DNA from: Pseudomonas sp. CFII64
GTDB lineage: Bacteria; Pseudomonadota; Gammaproteobacteria; Pseudomonadales; Pseudomonadaceae
NCBI RefSeq assembly: GCF_000416235.1
Contig: NZ_ATLO01000049.1
Location: forward strand, 186,001-250,000
Direction of reading: 5' to 3'
DNA: 64,000 nucleotides
The notes beneath the pieces were generated by a model. It was not told the origin of the DNA and did not search any database. It was given only the letters and a program-made list of their open reading frames with translations. Position numbers and translations under genes: made by a program. Within the stretch, counting starts at the first letter, position 1. Every line of letters starts with the position of its first letter. Below, piece by piece: positions 23,484 through 32,414 of the stretch.

Positions 23484-24217
23484 CAGCGGACCGAGCGCAG
23501 CGCGTTGGTGAAGCGCGGCAGCAAACGTCCCAGTACGTCGGCGATGTAGTTGAGGAACAGGGTGCCGACCGAGCTTTTGTAATGCTGCGGATCGCGGCTG
23601 CCAATGGCCAGCACGCCATGCAGGCCCAGATGATTCAAGGTGACGATGGCGGTTGAGCCGACTTCCTTGCTCTGTTCAGCGCCGAACAGAAACGCCAGCT
23701 CGTGTTCGCGCAACGCGCCGCACACGGTTTTCTCGCCGATCAGGCCACCGATGGCTTTCTGCGCCTCGGCCGTGGTGACCCAGCGGCCGACCGGCATGGC
23801 GTTGTCGCTGAACAGGATCAGGCTGACGAAGGGCACCTGGAATTCCTGGCGCAGGCTGTCTTCCACGGCAATCACGATTTCTTCGAGGCTGGTGGCGTCC
23901 ATCAAGGCGAGGTTCAGGCGGCGGGTCTTGTCGAACAGCCGGTCGTTGTCGCGGGCAACATCCATCAGCTGCGACAGGCGATGGCGCATCTCGATATTGC
24001 GCTCGCGCAGCAGCTTGAGCTGGCGCTCCACCAGCGACACGGTATCGCCGCGCTGATGCGGGATACGCATCGACACTAGCAGTTCGTCGTGCTCGGCGAA
24101 GAAATCCGGATGGTCGAGCAGGAAAGCGATGATCGCCTCTGCTTCAGTGTTTGGCGCAGCGTTATCGGCAGGCGATTCGCTGGGCGTGTCGGTTGAAGTC
24201 TGAGGCTTGTCGGTCAT
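23483..24217 (-). CDS. DUF484 family protein (YigA)
   Basis: A 244-residue protein: a disordered N-terminus, then AEAIIAFLLDHPDFFAEHDELL (split here: helix at about 27-48), a coiled coil around LVERQLKLLRERNIEM, and a GAF-like C-terminal domain (about 100-244). It is always found between dapF and xerC in gammaproteobacteria. Its function is not established. Start ATG 24217 lies 14 bp after dapF. Confidence 0.88.
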   Translation of the reverse strand: MTDKPQTSTDTPSESPADNAAPNTEAEAIIAFLLDHPDFFAEHDELLVSMRIPHQRGDTVSLVERQLKLLRERNIEMRHRLSQLMDVARDNDRLFDKTRRLNLALMDATSLEEIVIAVEDSLRQEFQVPFVSLILFSDNAMPVGRWVTTAEAQKAIGGLIGEKTVCGALREHELAFLFGAEQSKEVGSTAIVTLNHLGLHGVLAIGSRDPQHYKSSVGTLFLNYIADVLGRLLPRFTNALRSVR

Positions 24218-24230
24218 CGCATTTGCTCAC

Positions 24231-25061
24231 TTATAGACGAACTTGGCCTTCATAAACCCGAACAGCGGGGCCGGTCATCATGACCGGATGACCTGGGCCG
24301 GCCCATTCGATGGACAAGCGGCCACCCGGCAGGTCGATCAATAGCGGCGAATCCATCCAGCCCTGGCTGATGGCTGCAACGGCTGCGGCGCAGGCACCGG
24401 TGCCACATGCCTGGGTTTCCCCGGCACCACGTTCCCAGACCCGCAACTGTGCGCGCTGACGATCCACAACGTACAGAAAGCCGACGTTCACTCGCGCCGG
24501 AAAGCGCGGGTGATGCTCGATTTTCGGCCCAAGTGTGTGCACCGGGGCATTGTTGATGTCATTGACGCGCAGCACCGCGTGGGGATTGCCCATCGACACC
24601 GCAGCCAGCTCGACGGTTTGACCGTCCACATCGAGGCTGTAGCTCAAGGCCTGTTCCACGGCCTGAAACGGAATTTCTTCCGGGATCAGGCGCGGCGGGC
24701 CCATGTCGACGCTGATCTGGCCATCGTTGCGGATGTCCAGTTCGATAATCCCGCTTTTGGTCTCGACCTTGATCTGCCGTTTGGCGGTCAGGCGTTTATC
24801 CAGCACGAAACGGGCGAAGCAGCGCGCACCGTTGCCGCACTGCTCGACCTCGGAACCATCGGAGTTGAAGATCCGGTAACGGAAATCCACATCCGGATTG
24901 GTCGGGGTTTCCACCAGCAACAGCTGATCGAAGCCCACGCCGGTATGCCGGTCGCCCCATTGCTTGGCGTGCTTGGGCAAAATATGCGCGTGCTGACTCA
25001 CAAGGTCCAGAACCATGAAGTCGTTGCCCAGGCCGTGCATCTTGGTAAAACGCAGCAGCAT
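24231..25061 (-). CDS. dapF: Diaminopimelate epimerase
   Basis: A 276-residue enzyme converting LL- to meso-diaminopimelate for lysine and peptidoglycan. The two catalytic cysteines are in EQCGNGARCFARF (about 75) and QACGTGACAAAV (about 219). The start MLLRFTKMHGLGNDFMVLD is typical. It is 4 bp downstream of lysA, which uses its product. Confidence 0.96.
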   Translation of the reverse strand: MLLRFTKMHGLGNDFMVLDLVSQHAHILPKHAKQWGDRHTGVGFDQLLLVETPTNPDVDFRYRIFNSDGSEVEQCGNGARCFARFVLDKRLTAKRQIKVETKSGIIELDIRNDGQISVDMGPPRLIPEEIPFQAVEQALSYSLDVDGQTVELAAVSMGNPHAVLRVNDINNAPVHTLGPKIEHHPRFPARVNVGFLYVVDRQRAQLRVWERGAGETQACGTGACAAAVAAISQGWMDSPLLIDLPGGRLSIEWAGPGHPVMMTGPAVRVYEGQVRL

Positions 25062-25064
25062 GGG

Positions 25065-26312
25065 TTACTCCGGCAGCAGGCTTTCGCCGGCAAACAGCTC
25101 GGCCACGGTTTCCCGACGGCGTACTTCGAAAGCTTGCGCGCCATCGACCAGCACTTCAGCGGTGCGGCCACGGGTGTTGTAGTTCGAGCTCATCACAAAA
25201 CCGTAAGCGCCTGCCGAATGCACGGCAAGCAGATCGCCTTCAGCCAGGGCCAGCTCGCGGCCTTTGGCCAGGAAATCACCGGTTTCGCAGATCGGGCCGA
25301 CAATGTCGTAAGTGCGCGGCGCAGTATCGCGGGGGCGAACCGCCGTGACGTCCATCCAGGCCTGATACAGCGCCGGGCGGATCAGGTCGTTCATCGCCGC
25401 GTCGACGATGGCGAAATCCTTGTGCTCGGTGTGCTTGAGGTACTCGACCTGGGTCAGCAGCACGCCCGCGTTGGCGACGATGAAACGACCGGGTTCGAAG
25501 ACCAGTGCCAGGTCACGACCGTCCAGGCGTTCGCGCACAGCCTTGATGTAGTCCGACGCCAGCGGCGGCTCTTCGTCGCGATAACGCACGCCGAGCCCGC
25601 CACCCAGATCGATATGACGCAAATGGATGCCGCAATCACCGAGGCGATCAACCAGCGCGAGCAGGCGATCCAGCGCATCGATGAAAGGCTCCAGCGTGGT
25701 CAGTTGCGAACCGATATGGCAATCGACGCCGACCACTTCCAGATTCGGCAGCTGTGCGGCGCGGATGTACACGTCTTCGGCGTCCGCGATGGCGATGCCG
25801 AACTTGTTCTCTTTCAGACCGGTGGAAATGTACGGATGCGTGCCCGCATCGACGTCCGGATTGACCCGCAGGGAAATCGGCGCGCGAACATTCAGTTCAG
25901 CGGCTACGATTTGCAGACGCTCCAGCTCGTCAGTGGACTCGACATTGAAGCAATGCACGCCGACTTCCAGGGCGCGCCGCATGTCATCGCGGGTCTTGCC
26001 GACGCCGGAAAACACGATTTTGTCGGCCTGGCCGCCAGCGGCCAGCACACGTTCCAGCTCGCCACGGGACACAATGTCGAAACCGGCGCCCATACGCGCC
26101 AGGACATTGAGCACGCCCAGGTTGGAGTTGGCTTTGACGGCGAAACACACCAGGTGCGGCATGCCGCTCAGCGCGTCGGCAAAGGCGCGATATTGCGCTT
26201 CTATATGCGCACGGGAATAGACGTAGGTCGGCGTGCCGAAACGTTCGGCAATGGCAGACAACGCTACTCCCTCCGCGAACAGCTCACCGTCGCGGTAGTT
26301 GAAGGCGTCCAT
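25065..26312 (-). CDS. lysA: Diaminopimelate decarboxylase
   Basis: A 415-residue fold-type III PLP enzyme making lysine from meso-diaminopimelate. The PLP lysine is in VCFAVKANSN (about 60), the glycine loop in HIDLGGGLGVRY, the phosphate-binding EPGR in FEPGRFIVANAG, and the active-site region in ICETGDFLAKGR. It lies between lptM and dapF in one operon, the normal order in Pseudomonas. Confidence 0.96.
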   Translation of the reverse strand: MDAFNYRDGELFAEGVALSAIAERFGTPTYVYSRAHIEAQYRAFADALSGMPHLVCFAVKANSNLGVLNVLARMGAGFDIVSRGELERVLAAGGQADKIVFSGVGKTRDDMRRALEVGVHCFNVESTDELERLQIVAAELNVRAPISLRVNPDVDAGTHPYISTGLKENKFGIAIADAEDVYIRAAQLPNLEVVGVDCHIGSQLTTLEPFIDALDRLLALVDRLGDCGIHLRHIDLGGGLGVRYRDEEPPLASDYIKAVRERLDGRDLALVFEPGRFIVANAGVLLTQVEYLKHTEHKDFAIVDAAMNDLIRPALYQAWMDVTAVRPRDTAPRTYDIVGPICETGDFLAKGRELALAEGDLLAVHSAGAYGFVMSSNYNTRGRTAEVLVDGAQAFEVRRRETVAELFAGESLLPE

Positions 26313-26321
26313 GTAATTCCC

Positions 26322-26468
26322 TTAAAGATGCTTATGCGATTGCGACTTGGCTTGTTCGTCTGGAGATTTGGTGTCGTCAGGCAGATAAAGCGGGCCTTTT
26401 TGACCACAGGCGGCAACAAGACAGGCGACCGCGACAAGCGCAGCAAGCGAAGAGATCAGGCGCTTCAT
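26322..26468 (-). CDS. lptM: LPS translocon maturation lipoprotein LptM
   Basis: A 48-residue lipoprotein: signal MKRLISSLAALVAV, lipobox LVAAC, then the invariant GQKGPLYLPDD just after the lipidated Cys. LptM (formerly YifL) assists disulfide maturation of the LptD/E translocon at the outer membrane. The short start at 26468 has AAGGAT 8 bases upstream; the longer in-frame extension to 26615 has no signal-peptide logic. First gene of the lysA operon. Confidence 0.92.
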   Translation of the reverse strand: MKRLISSLAALVAVACLVAACGQKGPLYLPDDTKSPDEQAKSQSHKHL

Positions 26469-26706
26469 GGCGAAATCCTTTGTAAAAGCATTAATTGCGC
26501 CCGAGTATACCGGCCACCCAGCGCCTTGCCTACGTGGCCGGCTTCCCGTCCGGCGGGGGTTTGACGCGGTTGGGCCATGTTTGGGCCTGGCGAGCGGAAT
26601 ATTGGCGTCTACCATGCTCGTTGAGCGGGTAAGCTTTGCATTTACGTTTAAGCGACCGTATCTTGCGTCGCTGCGCCGTCAGTAGACACTTTTCGAGGTT
26701 CACGTA

Positions 26707-27039
26707 ATGAGTTTGACCGAAGCCCGTTTTCACGATCTGGTCGATGCCACCCAGCAATCGCTGGAAGATATTTTCGACGAGAGTGGTCTGGACGTTGATC
26801 TGGAAAACTCCGCTGGCGTGCTGACCGTCAAATTCGAAAACGGCAGCCAACTGATTTTCAGTCGCCAGGAACCGTTGCGTCAGCTGTGGCTGGCTGCGCG
26901 TTCCGGCGGTTTCCACTTCGACTACGACGAAGAAGAAAAGCGTTGGGTTTGTGACTCCAGCGACGAGCTGTTGAGCGAAATGCTGGGGCGCATCACCCTT
27001 GAGCAGGCGAGCGTCGAGCTCGACTTCGACGAGATCTGA
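26707..27039 (+). CDS. cyaY: Iron donor protein CyaY (bacterial frataxin)
   Basis: A 110-residue frataxin homologue. The acidic first helix (FHDLVDATQQSLEDIFDE) and the conserved sheet (SQLIFSRQEPLRQLWLAAR, then GGFHFDY) are clear. It binds iron and adjusts the IscS iron-sulphur assembly. It is divergent from lptM, sharing the 240-bp region between them for promoters. Confidence 0.95.
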   Translation: MSLTEARFHDLVDATQQSLEDIFDESGLDVDLENSAGVLTVKFENGSQLIFSRQEPLRQLWLAARSGGFHFDYDEEEKRWVCDSSDELLSEMLGRITLEQASVELDFDEI

Positions 27040-27041
27040 TT

Positions 27042-27293
27042 GTGACTGATACGGCTACAACCGCGCCGGTGCGTGCGCCGAAACCCTTGTTCAGCAACAT
27101 CAGCCCGGCTGTGGCTTCGCCGTGCATCAGCCTGTGCCGCCTGGACGAGCAGAAAGTCTGCCTGGGTTGTTTTCGCCACGTCGAAGACATCCGCGAATGG
27201 CGCTCTGCCGACGATGAACGTCGTCGGCAAATTTGCGCCGGCGCCCAGGCGCGTCGGGCATTGTCTGACGCAAATCAAACCGCCGAAGGCTAA
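27042..27293 (+). CDS. DUF1289 domain protein
   Basis: An 83-residue protein starting at GTG 27042, two bases after the cyaY stop. It has the DUF1289 cysteine pattern SPCISLCRLDEQKVCLGCFR and the following EIREW-type segment (VEDIREWRSAD). The four cysteines suggest a small metal- or Fe-S-binding protein. Function unknown. It is translationally coupled to cyaY. Confidence 0.85.
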   Translation: MTDTATTAPVRAPKPLFSNISPAVASPCISLCRLDEQKVCLGCFRHVEDIREWRSADDERRRQICAGAQARRALSDANQTAEG

Positions 27294-27440
27294 GACCGGT
27301 CTGACCCGCCCGTCAGGTTGTGTATTTGTCCGTCTGTGTTAGTGTCCAGACATGCTTCATTCATCGAAGCTCGTCCTGAAACCCCGCCGAATTCGGTGGG
27401 GTTTTGTTTTATGTCGCGCAGAAATAAGGAGTCTGCCTCC
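27294..27440 (+). ncRNA. Candidate rnk leader RNA with terminator-like hairpin
   Basis: The 147 bases before rnk contain a strong hairpin, AACCCCGCCGAATTCGGTGGGGTT followed by TTGTTTT (27379-27410), only 30 bases upstream of the rnk start. A structured rnk leader is described in Pseudomonas, and this fits its place. Alternatively it is just the terminator of the cyaY-DUF1289 transcript. Confidence 0.5.
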
Positions 27441-27851
27441 ATGAGCACTTCACCTTCCATTATTCTCACCAAACTCGACGTGCAGCGCCTTGAGCAATTG
27501 ATCGCTAGCCTGGACGAAGACACGCCCGGCGTCGAAGCGCTGCAAGCCGAACTGGATCGCGCCGACGAAGTGGTTGACCACCATAAAGTACCTGCCGGTG
27601 TCGTGACCATGAATTCGCGCGTGCACTGCCGCGAAGAAGTCAGTGGCAAGGATTACCACCTGAAACTGGTCTACCCGAAGGACGCAAGCGCCGAGGGCAC
27701 TGTTTCCGTGCTCGCCCCGATTGGCACTGCTTTGCTGGGCCTGAAAGTCGGCCAGCACATCGACTGGCCTGCGCCGGGCGGCAAAACCCTGAAGCTCACG
27801 TTGCTGGCAGTGGAATATCAGCCGGAAGCGGCGGGCGAGTACGACCAGTAA
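27441..27851 (+). CDS. rnk: Regulator of nucleoside diphosphate kinase Rnk
   Basis: A 136-residue protein of the GreA/GreB C-terminal type: an N-terminal short coiled region (LTKLDVQRLEQLIASL) followed by an FKBP-like domain (YHLKLVYPKDA, VSVLAPIGTALLGLKVGQ). It binds RNA polymerase and influences nucleoside-diphosphate kinase and alginate-related GTP levels in Pseudomonas. Start ATG 27441 has AAGGAG 9 bases upstream; a longer in-frame extension would run through the leader hairpin. Confidence 0.93.
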   Translation: MSTSPSIILTKLDVQRLEQLIASLDEDTPGVEALQAELDRADEVVDHHKVPAGVVTMNSRVHCREEVSGKDYHLKLVYPKDASAEGTVSVLAPIGTALLGLKVGQHIDWPAPGGKTLKLTLLAVEYQPEAAGEYDQ

Positions 27852-27856
27852 CATCG

Positions 27857-27957
27857 CCTCGGTAGGAGGGGACTTGTCCCCGAAGCCGTCATCTCGGGTC
27901 TACAGCTTCAGGGATGTACCGGCCTCTTCGCAGGCAAGCCTCGCTCCTACAGGCCGA
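27857..27957. repeat. Degenerate REP-type repeat region
   Basis: A GTAGGAGGGGACTTGTCCCCGAAG unit and, inverted, TTCGCAGGCAAGCCTCGCTCCTAC flank a degenerate middle, between rnk and the convergent SH3 gene. The two arms belong to related but different REP subtypes. Confidence 0.7.
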
Positions 27958-27983
27958 GGCTTAATCCGCAAATCGCGAATCGA

Positions 27984-28667
27984 TCAAACCCACCCATCAT
28001 TCTTCTTGCGGCCACGGGTTAGCGCGGGAATGATGAGACCGACCAGTAATCCGGCGCCGGCGATGCTGCCGCCGTAAACCATATAGCGCATCAGCACCTG
28101 TTTGTTTTCGTCGCCCAGCTTGGCTTGGGTGCTGCGCAGTTCCGACTGGCTATCGACCAGTTGCGCGTTGAGGTCCTTGGTACGGGCTTCGAGTTCGTCG
28201 ATCAGTTTCTTGCGGGTGTCCAGCGTCTCCTGCATGCCCTGCACGCGGGTTTTCCAGGTGTCGTCGATGTTCTTCAATTGGCCGGTCAAATCCGCGACTT
28301 GCTGGGACAGTTCCGGCAAGCGCTCACTTGGGCTAGGCATGCTCTGCAAGTCGCTGCTTGGAATCCATACACTGCCGCCGCCTTCGCTGCGAACCTGGCT
28401 GTAGTCGCCTTGCGTGTTGAGCAATTCGACTTTCTGTCCGGATTTCAGGGTGCCGACAATCCGGTAGCCATCGGTTGGGCCGCTGCGCACAAAGGTGTTG
28501 AGGCTGTCGCTGACCCAGCGTTCATTGGGTTTGGTTTCTGCGGCGTGGGCTGTAGCGCTGATGGCAAGCAAGCCGCCCAGCACGCTGGCACCAATGGCGC
28601 GGCGTGGCTGAGTCAGCAGTTGTGGAATTCGGGAGAGGAGCGCAGCAAGGTGACGAGACATAGACAT
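27984..28667 (-). CDS. SH3-domain membrane protein (TIGR04211-type)
   Basis: A 227-residue protein: long signal sequence (to about AHAAETK, residue 45), a bacterial SH3 domain (VRSGPTDGYRIVGTLKSGQ to GSVWIPSSDL), a coiled coil (about 115-195), one C-terminal membrane helix (YMVYGGSIAGAGLLVGLIIP) and a basic tail. Periplasmic SH3 plus anchor suggests cell-wall contact. The function of this family is not known. ATG 28667 begins the signal peptide; ATG 28661 is an alternative. Confidence 0.85.
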   Translation of the reverse strand: MSMSRHLAALLSRIPQLLTQPRRAIGASVLGGLLAISATAHAAETKPNERWVSDSLNTFVRSGPTDGYRIVGTLKSGQKVELLNTQGDYSQVRSEGGGSVWIPSSDLQSMPSPSERLPELSQQVADLTGQLKNIDDTWKTRVQGMQETLDTRKKLIDELEARTKDLNAQLVDSQSELRSTQAKLGDENKQVLMRYMVYGGSIAGAGLLVGLIIPALTRGRKKNDGWV

Positions 28668-28973
28668 TGTTATCTTCGATGAAAGGAAAAGATAAAGGCG
28701 CCGATGCACGGGCCGGTAAAGATGGGGCAACGATTGCCATGCATATCGCTGCTACTACTGCGGAGTTTGGCGACGGGCTGACGAAAACACGGCCCGTTTG
28801 GGTTCTACGTCCGACACGCCATCCGTTTTATCCCCAAGTCACAGACCATGAGAATGGTTTCAGGTTCATTACTGGATACGAGGCGTGTAGGAATTCGGAC
28901 TTGCGGTAGGAGGAAATGAATCCCAACGAATATCCCGGCCCGCCATTGCAGCGGGCCGGGTTTATTTACCGAA
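28668..28973. other. Intergenic region with a strong hairpin
   Basis: Promoter region of the SH3 gene at its left end. CCCGGCCCGC/GCGGGCCGGG (28933-28960) forms a 10-bp stem next to TTTATTT, just beyond the rlmI stop; it may terminate transcription from either side. No gene seen. Confidence 0.5.
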
Positions 28974-30170
28974 TCAGCTATTAGGCAGCAAGCGGCACGT
29001 AATGCTCTTGATGTAGCGTGTTTCGGCGATGGCCGGGTGGACCGGGTGATCCGGGCCCTGGCTGCCGCGTTCCAGCAGCTGGATGTTGCGATCCAGATGG
29101 CGGGCGCTGGTCAGCAGGATGTTTTGCAGGTCATCTTCCGGCAGGTGCATCGAGCACGAAGCGCTGATCAGGATGCCGTCCTTGCTGAGCAAACGCATGG
29201 CTTGCTCGTTCAGGCGGCGATAAGCGCCTTCGCCGTTCTTCATGTCTTTCTTGCGTTTGATGAACGCCGGAGGGTCAGTGATGATCACGTCGAAACGTTC
29301 TTCGCCGGCCTTCAGCTCTTTCAGCGCTTCAAACACATCGCCTTCGATGCAGGTCATTTTTTCCGCGAAACCGTTCAACGCGGCGTTACGTTCCACGCCG
29401 TCCAGGGCGAACGACGATGCGTCCACACAAGTCACGTCGGTCGCGCCGAATGCGGCCGCCTGAATGCCCCAGCCGCCGATGTAGCTGTACAAGTCCAGAA
29501 CGCGTTTGCCTTTGACGTACGGGGCGATGCGCGCGCGGTTCATGCGGTGGTCGTAGAACCAGCCGGTTTTCTGTCCGGCCATGACCGGCGCTTCGAATTT
29601 CACGCCGTTCTCTTCCAGCGCGACCCATTCCGGCACCAGGCCAAATACCGTCTCGACATAACGATTCAGGCCTTCGGCGTCGCGGGCGGCCGAGTCATTC
29701 TTGAACAGGATGCCGCTTGGCTTGAGCACTTGCACCAGCGCAGCAATGACGTCGTCCTTGAGGTTTTCCATGGTGGCCGAAGCCAGCTGGACCACCAGAA
29801 TGTCGCCGAAACGATCAACCACCAGACCCGGCAGCAGGTCCGAGTCACCGAAAACCAGGCGATAGAACGGCTTGTCGAACAGCCGGTCACGCAGCGACAA
29901 CGCGACGTTGATGCGATGCACCAGCAGCGATTTGTCCAACGGCAACTTGATGTCGCGGGAAACCAGACGTGCGCAGATCAGGTTGTTGGGGCTCATGGCC
30001 ACGATGCCCAGCGGTTTGCCGCCAGCGGCTTCCAGCAGAGCTTGATCGCCTGCGGCAAAGCCGTGCAGCGGGGTCGCGGCTACGTCGATTTCGTTGCTGT
30101 AGACCCACAGGTGACCGGCGCGCAGGCGACGGTCGGCGTTGGCTTTGAGGCGCAAGCTAGGCAGGGACAT
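28974..30170 (-). CDS. rlmI: 23S rRNA (cytosine-C5) methyltransferase, RlmI type
   Basis: A 398-residue SAM-dependent RNA methyltransferase. It has an N-terminal PUA domain (1-80; SLRLKANADRRLRAGHLWVY), the linker motif GWFYDHRMNR, SAM motif I VLDLYSYIGGWG, and catalytic-loop TDPPAFIKRKKDM. A second catalytic cysteine is in SASCSMHLPED. By homology with E. coli RlmI it methylates C1962 of 23S rRNA. RlmK-type paralogues have a different domain set. Confidence 0.88.
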   Translation of the reverse strand: MSLPSLRLKANADRRLRAGHLWVYSNEIDVAATPLHGFAAGDQALLEAAGGKPLGIVAMSPNNLICARLVSRDIKLPLDKSLLVHRINVALSLRDRLFDKPFYRLVFGDSDLLPGLVVDRFGDILVVQLASATMENLKDDVIAALVQVLKPSGILFKNDSAARDAEGLNRYVETVFGLVPEWVALEENGVKFEAPVMAGQKTGWFYDHRMNRARIAPYVKGKRVLDLYSYIGGWGIQAAAFGATDVTCVDASSFALDGVERNAALNGFAEKMTCIEGDVFEALKELKAGEERFDVIITDPPAFIKRKKDMKNGEGAYRRLNEQAMRLLSKDGILISASCSMHLPEDDLQNILLTSARHLDRNIQLLERGSQGPDHPVHPAIAETRYIKSITCRLLPNS

Positions 30171-30472
30171 GACGTCGCTCCGGAAAAAAGAGCGGGATTA
30201 TAGCGCGTCAGGCCGTTCTGGGGCCCGGATCACGGTAATTAACCGGCTAGCGGTAATTCGGCCTTCGACGCTCACGTTTTGTAACTCATGAAATTTCTTT
30301 CACGCGGCGCGAAATTCAGACGCATTTAGTCATTGAATTGAATGCGTTGGCCGGGGAGTGCCCGCGCGCGTGTGCATTCTTGACGCTTCCAATCTGTAAC
30401 GCTTATGAATCAGTGGTTATGGCATTGGCGACCCAGGGGGTAGAATCCAGCTCTGCCCCCGAGTGTGTACCT
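30171..30472. other. Divergent promoter region, rlmI / HDOD gene
   Basis: About 300 bp between divergent genes. In-frame codons upstream of the HDOD gene reach back to 30338, but homologues begin near 30473. No repeat or recognised operator seen. Confidence 0.4.
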
Positions 30473-31339
30473 ATGTCCCAAGAGCTAACCCCCGAGCAAA
30501 TCCAGCAGGCCTTGCAAGGCATCAGCGTGCCGCCGCAGCCGCAAATCATGGTGGATTTGCAAATGGAACAGTACATGCCGGACCCGGATCTGGGCGTGAT
30601 CTCCCGCCTGATCTCCCAGGATCCCGGTTTGTCCGGGGCGCTCCTGAAAATCGTCAATTCGCCGCATTACGGGCTGACCGTCAAGATTGCCTCCATCCAG
30701 CGCGCCGTGAATCTGCTGGGCAGCCGCACCGTCATCAATCTGATCAACGCCCTGTCGATCAGGGGTGAGATGACTGACGAAACCATCGTGACCCTGAACC
30801 GCTTCTGGGATTCGGCGCAAGACGTGGCCAATACCAGCATGACGCTGGCCAAGCGCATCGGCTCGCAAACCGTTGACGAAGCGTACGCGCTGGGCCTGTT
30901 TCACGATTGTGGTATTCCGCTGATGCTCAAGCGTTTCCCCAACTATATGGATGTGCTTGAGCAAGGCTATGCCAACGCCAGCCCGACCATGCGCGTGGTG
31001 GACACTGAAAACGAGGCGTTGAATACCAACCATGCCGTGGTGGGTTATTTCACCGCCAAGTCCTGGCGTTTGCCGGAGCATGTCAGCAACGCGATTGCCA
31101 ACCATCACAACGCGCTGGCGATTTTCGAGGACGATTCCGGGCGTAATGCGCCGTTGAAGAACCTGCTGGCGGTATTGAAGATGGCCGAGCACATTTGCGC
31201 GTCCCATCGGGTGCTGGGCAATCAGAGCGAAGATCACGAATGGAATGCGATTGGGCATCTGATTCTGGATTACGTCGGCCTGTCCGATTACGATTTCGAA
31301 AACCTCAAAGAAAGCATTCGCGAACTGGCCGCACACTGA
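30473..31339 (+). CDS. HDOD domain signalling protein
   Basis: A 288-residue protein consisting essentially of one HDOD domain (about 20-220): PQIMVDLQMEQYMPDPDLGV, SQDPGLSGALLKIVNSPHYG, VNLLGSRTVINLINALS and GLFHDCGIPLML. HDOD proteins are non-catalytic relatives of HD phosphohydrolases that act in signalling and motility. No GGDEF/EAL partner domain is present. Start ATG 30473 is chosen by homologue length; ATG 30419 is an in-frame alternative and neither has a strong ribosome site. Confidence 0.85.
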   Translation: MSQELTPEQIQQALQGISVPPQPQIMVDLQMEQYMPDPDLGVISRLISQDPGLSGALLKIVNSPHYGLTVKIASIQRAVNLLGSRTVINLINALSIRGEMTDETIVTLNRFWDSAQDVANTSMTLAKRIGSQTVDEAYALGLFHDCGIPLMLKRFPNYMDVLEQGYANASPTMRVVDTENEALNTNHAVVGYFTAKSWRLPEHVSNAIANHHNALAIFEDDSGRNAPLKNLLAVLKMAEHICASHRVLGNQSEDHEWNAIGHLILDYVGLSDYDFENLKESIRELAAH

Positions 31340-31382
31340 CGTTGCGCTGACGGCCTTTCACCCGCGCTCCACCGAGTTGCCC

Positions 31383-32195
31383 ATGCCTGAATTACCTGAA
31401 GTCGAAACCACCCGCCGAGGCATTGCGCCTCATCTGGAAGGTCAGCGGGTCAGCCGCGTCATCGTCCGTGATCGACGCCTGCGCTGGCCGATCCCGGAAG
31501 ACCTCGACGTGCGCCTGTCGGGTCAGAAAATCGTGCTGGTCGAGCGCCGCGCCAAATACCTGCTGATTCAGGCCGAAGTCGGCACCTTGATCAGCCATTT
31601 GGGCATGTCGGGCAATTTGCGTCTGGTTGAGGTCGGCTTGCCCGCGCTCAAGCATGAGCACGTCGATATCGAGCTGGAATCCGGGCTGGCCCTGCGCTAC
31701 ACCGATCCGCGCCGTTTCGGGGCGATGCTCTGGAGCCTTGATCCGCTCAACCACGAACTGTTGATACGGCTTGGGCCGGAACCGCTGACCGATCTGTTTG
31801 ACGGCCAGCGCCTGTTTGATCGCTCTCGTGGCAAGTCCATCGCCGTGAAGCCGTTCATCATGGACAACGCCGTAGTCGTGGGCGTCGGCAATATTTACGC
31901 GACGGAAGCGTTGTTCGCTGCGGGTATCGATCCGCGCCGGGAGGCCAAGAGCATTTCCAGGGCGCGCTATCTGGTGCTCGCCCTGGAAATCAAACGCATC
32001 CTGGCCCATGCCATCGAGCGCGGCGGCACGACATTGCGCGACTTCACTGGCGGCGACGGCAAGCCGGGTTACTTCCAGCAGGAACTGTTCGCGTATGGTC
32101 GCGGCGACCAGCCGTGCAAGGTCTGCGGCACAACCCTGCGGGAGATCAAGCTGGGGCAGCGGGCGAGTGTGTATTGTCCGAAGTGCCAGAGATGA
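31383..32195 (+). CDS. mutM: Formamidopyrimidine-DNA glycosylase MutM
   Basis: A 270-residue base-excision repair enzyme removing 8-oxoguanine and FaPy. The start must be ATG 31383 because the catalytic nucleophile is the N-terminal Pro2 followed by Glu3 (MPELPEVET). The helix-two-turn-helix is followed by a C-terminal zinc finger with cysteines in CKVCGTT and YCPKCQR. It lies 43 bp after the HDOD gene. Confidence 0.97.
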   Translation: MPELPEVETTRRGIAPHLEGQRVSRVIVRDRRLRWPIPEDLDVRLSGQKIVLVERRAKYLLIQAEVGTLISHLGMSGNLRLVEVGLPALKHEHVDIELESGLALRYTDPRRFGAMLWSLDPLNHELLIRLGPEPLTDLFDGQRLFDRSRGKSIAVKPFIMDNAVVVGVGNIYATEALFAAGIDPRREAKSISRARYLVLALEIKRILAHAIERGGTTLRDFTGGDGKPGYFQQELFAYGRGDQPCKVCGTTLREIKLGQRASVYCPKCQR

Positions 32196-32224
32196 TCTGA
32201 GTACCTGAACCGCCTACACGGGAT

Positions 32225-32318
32225 CTGTAGGACCGGCTTTAGCCGGGAGAGCGAAGGGCCTGAAGACGCAAATACGCCAGCTGTGCGGGCCTCCTCCCGG
32301 CTAAAGCCGGTCCTACGG
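32225..32318. repeat. REPIN
   Basis: CTGTAGGACCGGCTTTAGCC and its inverted copy ending CCTACGG flank about 45 bp between mutM and the next gene. Confidence 0.9.
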
Positions 32319-32414
32319 TATCCATTTCAAATCAACACGTGCGGCCCTTGCTTAAGCCCCATCGCTGTTTATAGTGAACAGCATCCCCATCCGCTGCGCC
32401 TGAAGGACCATGCC

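Noticed and set aside
24510..26564. 684-codon open frame opposite dapF and lysA
   Set aside because: It is antisense to two unmistakable genes in GC-rich DNA, where long shadow frames are common; its translation is low-complexity His/Gln/Val-rich and no ribosome site precedes it.
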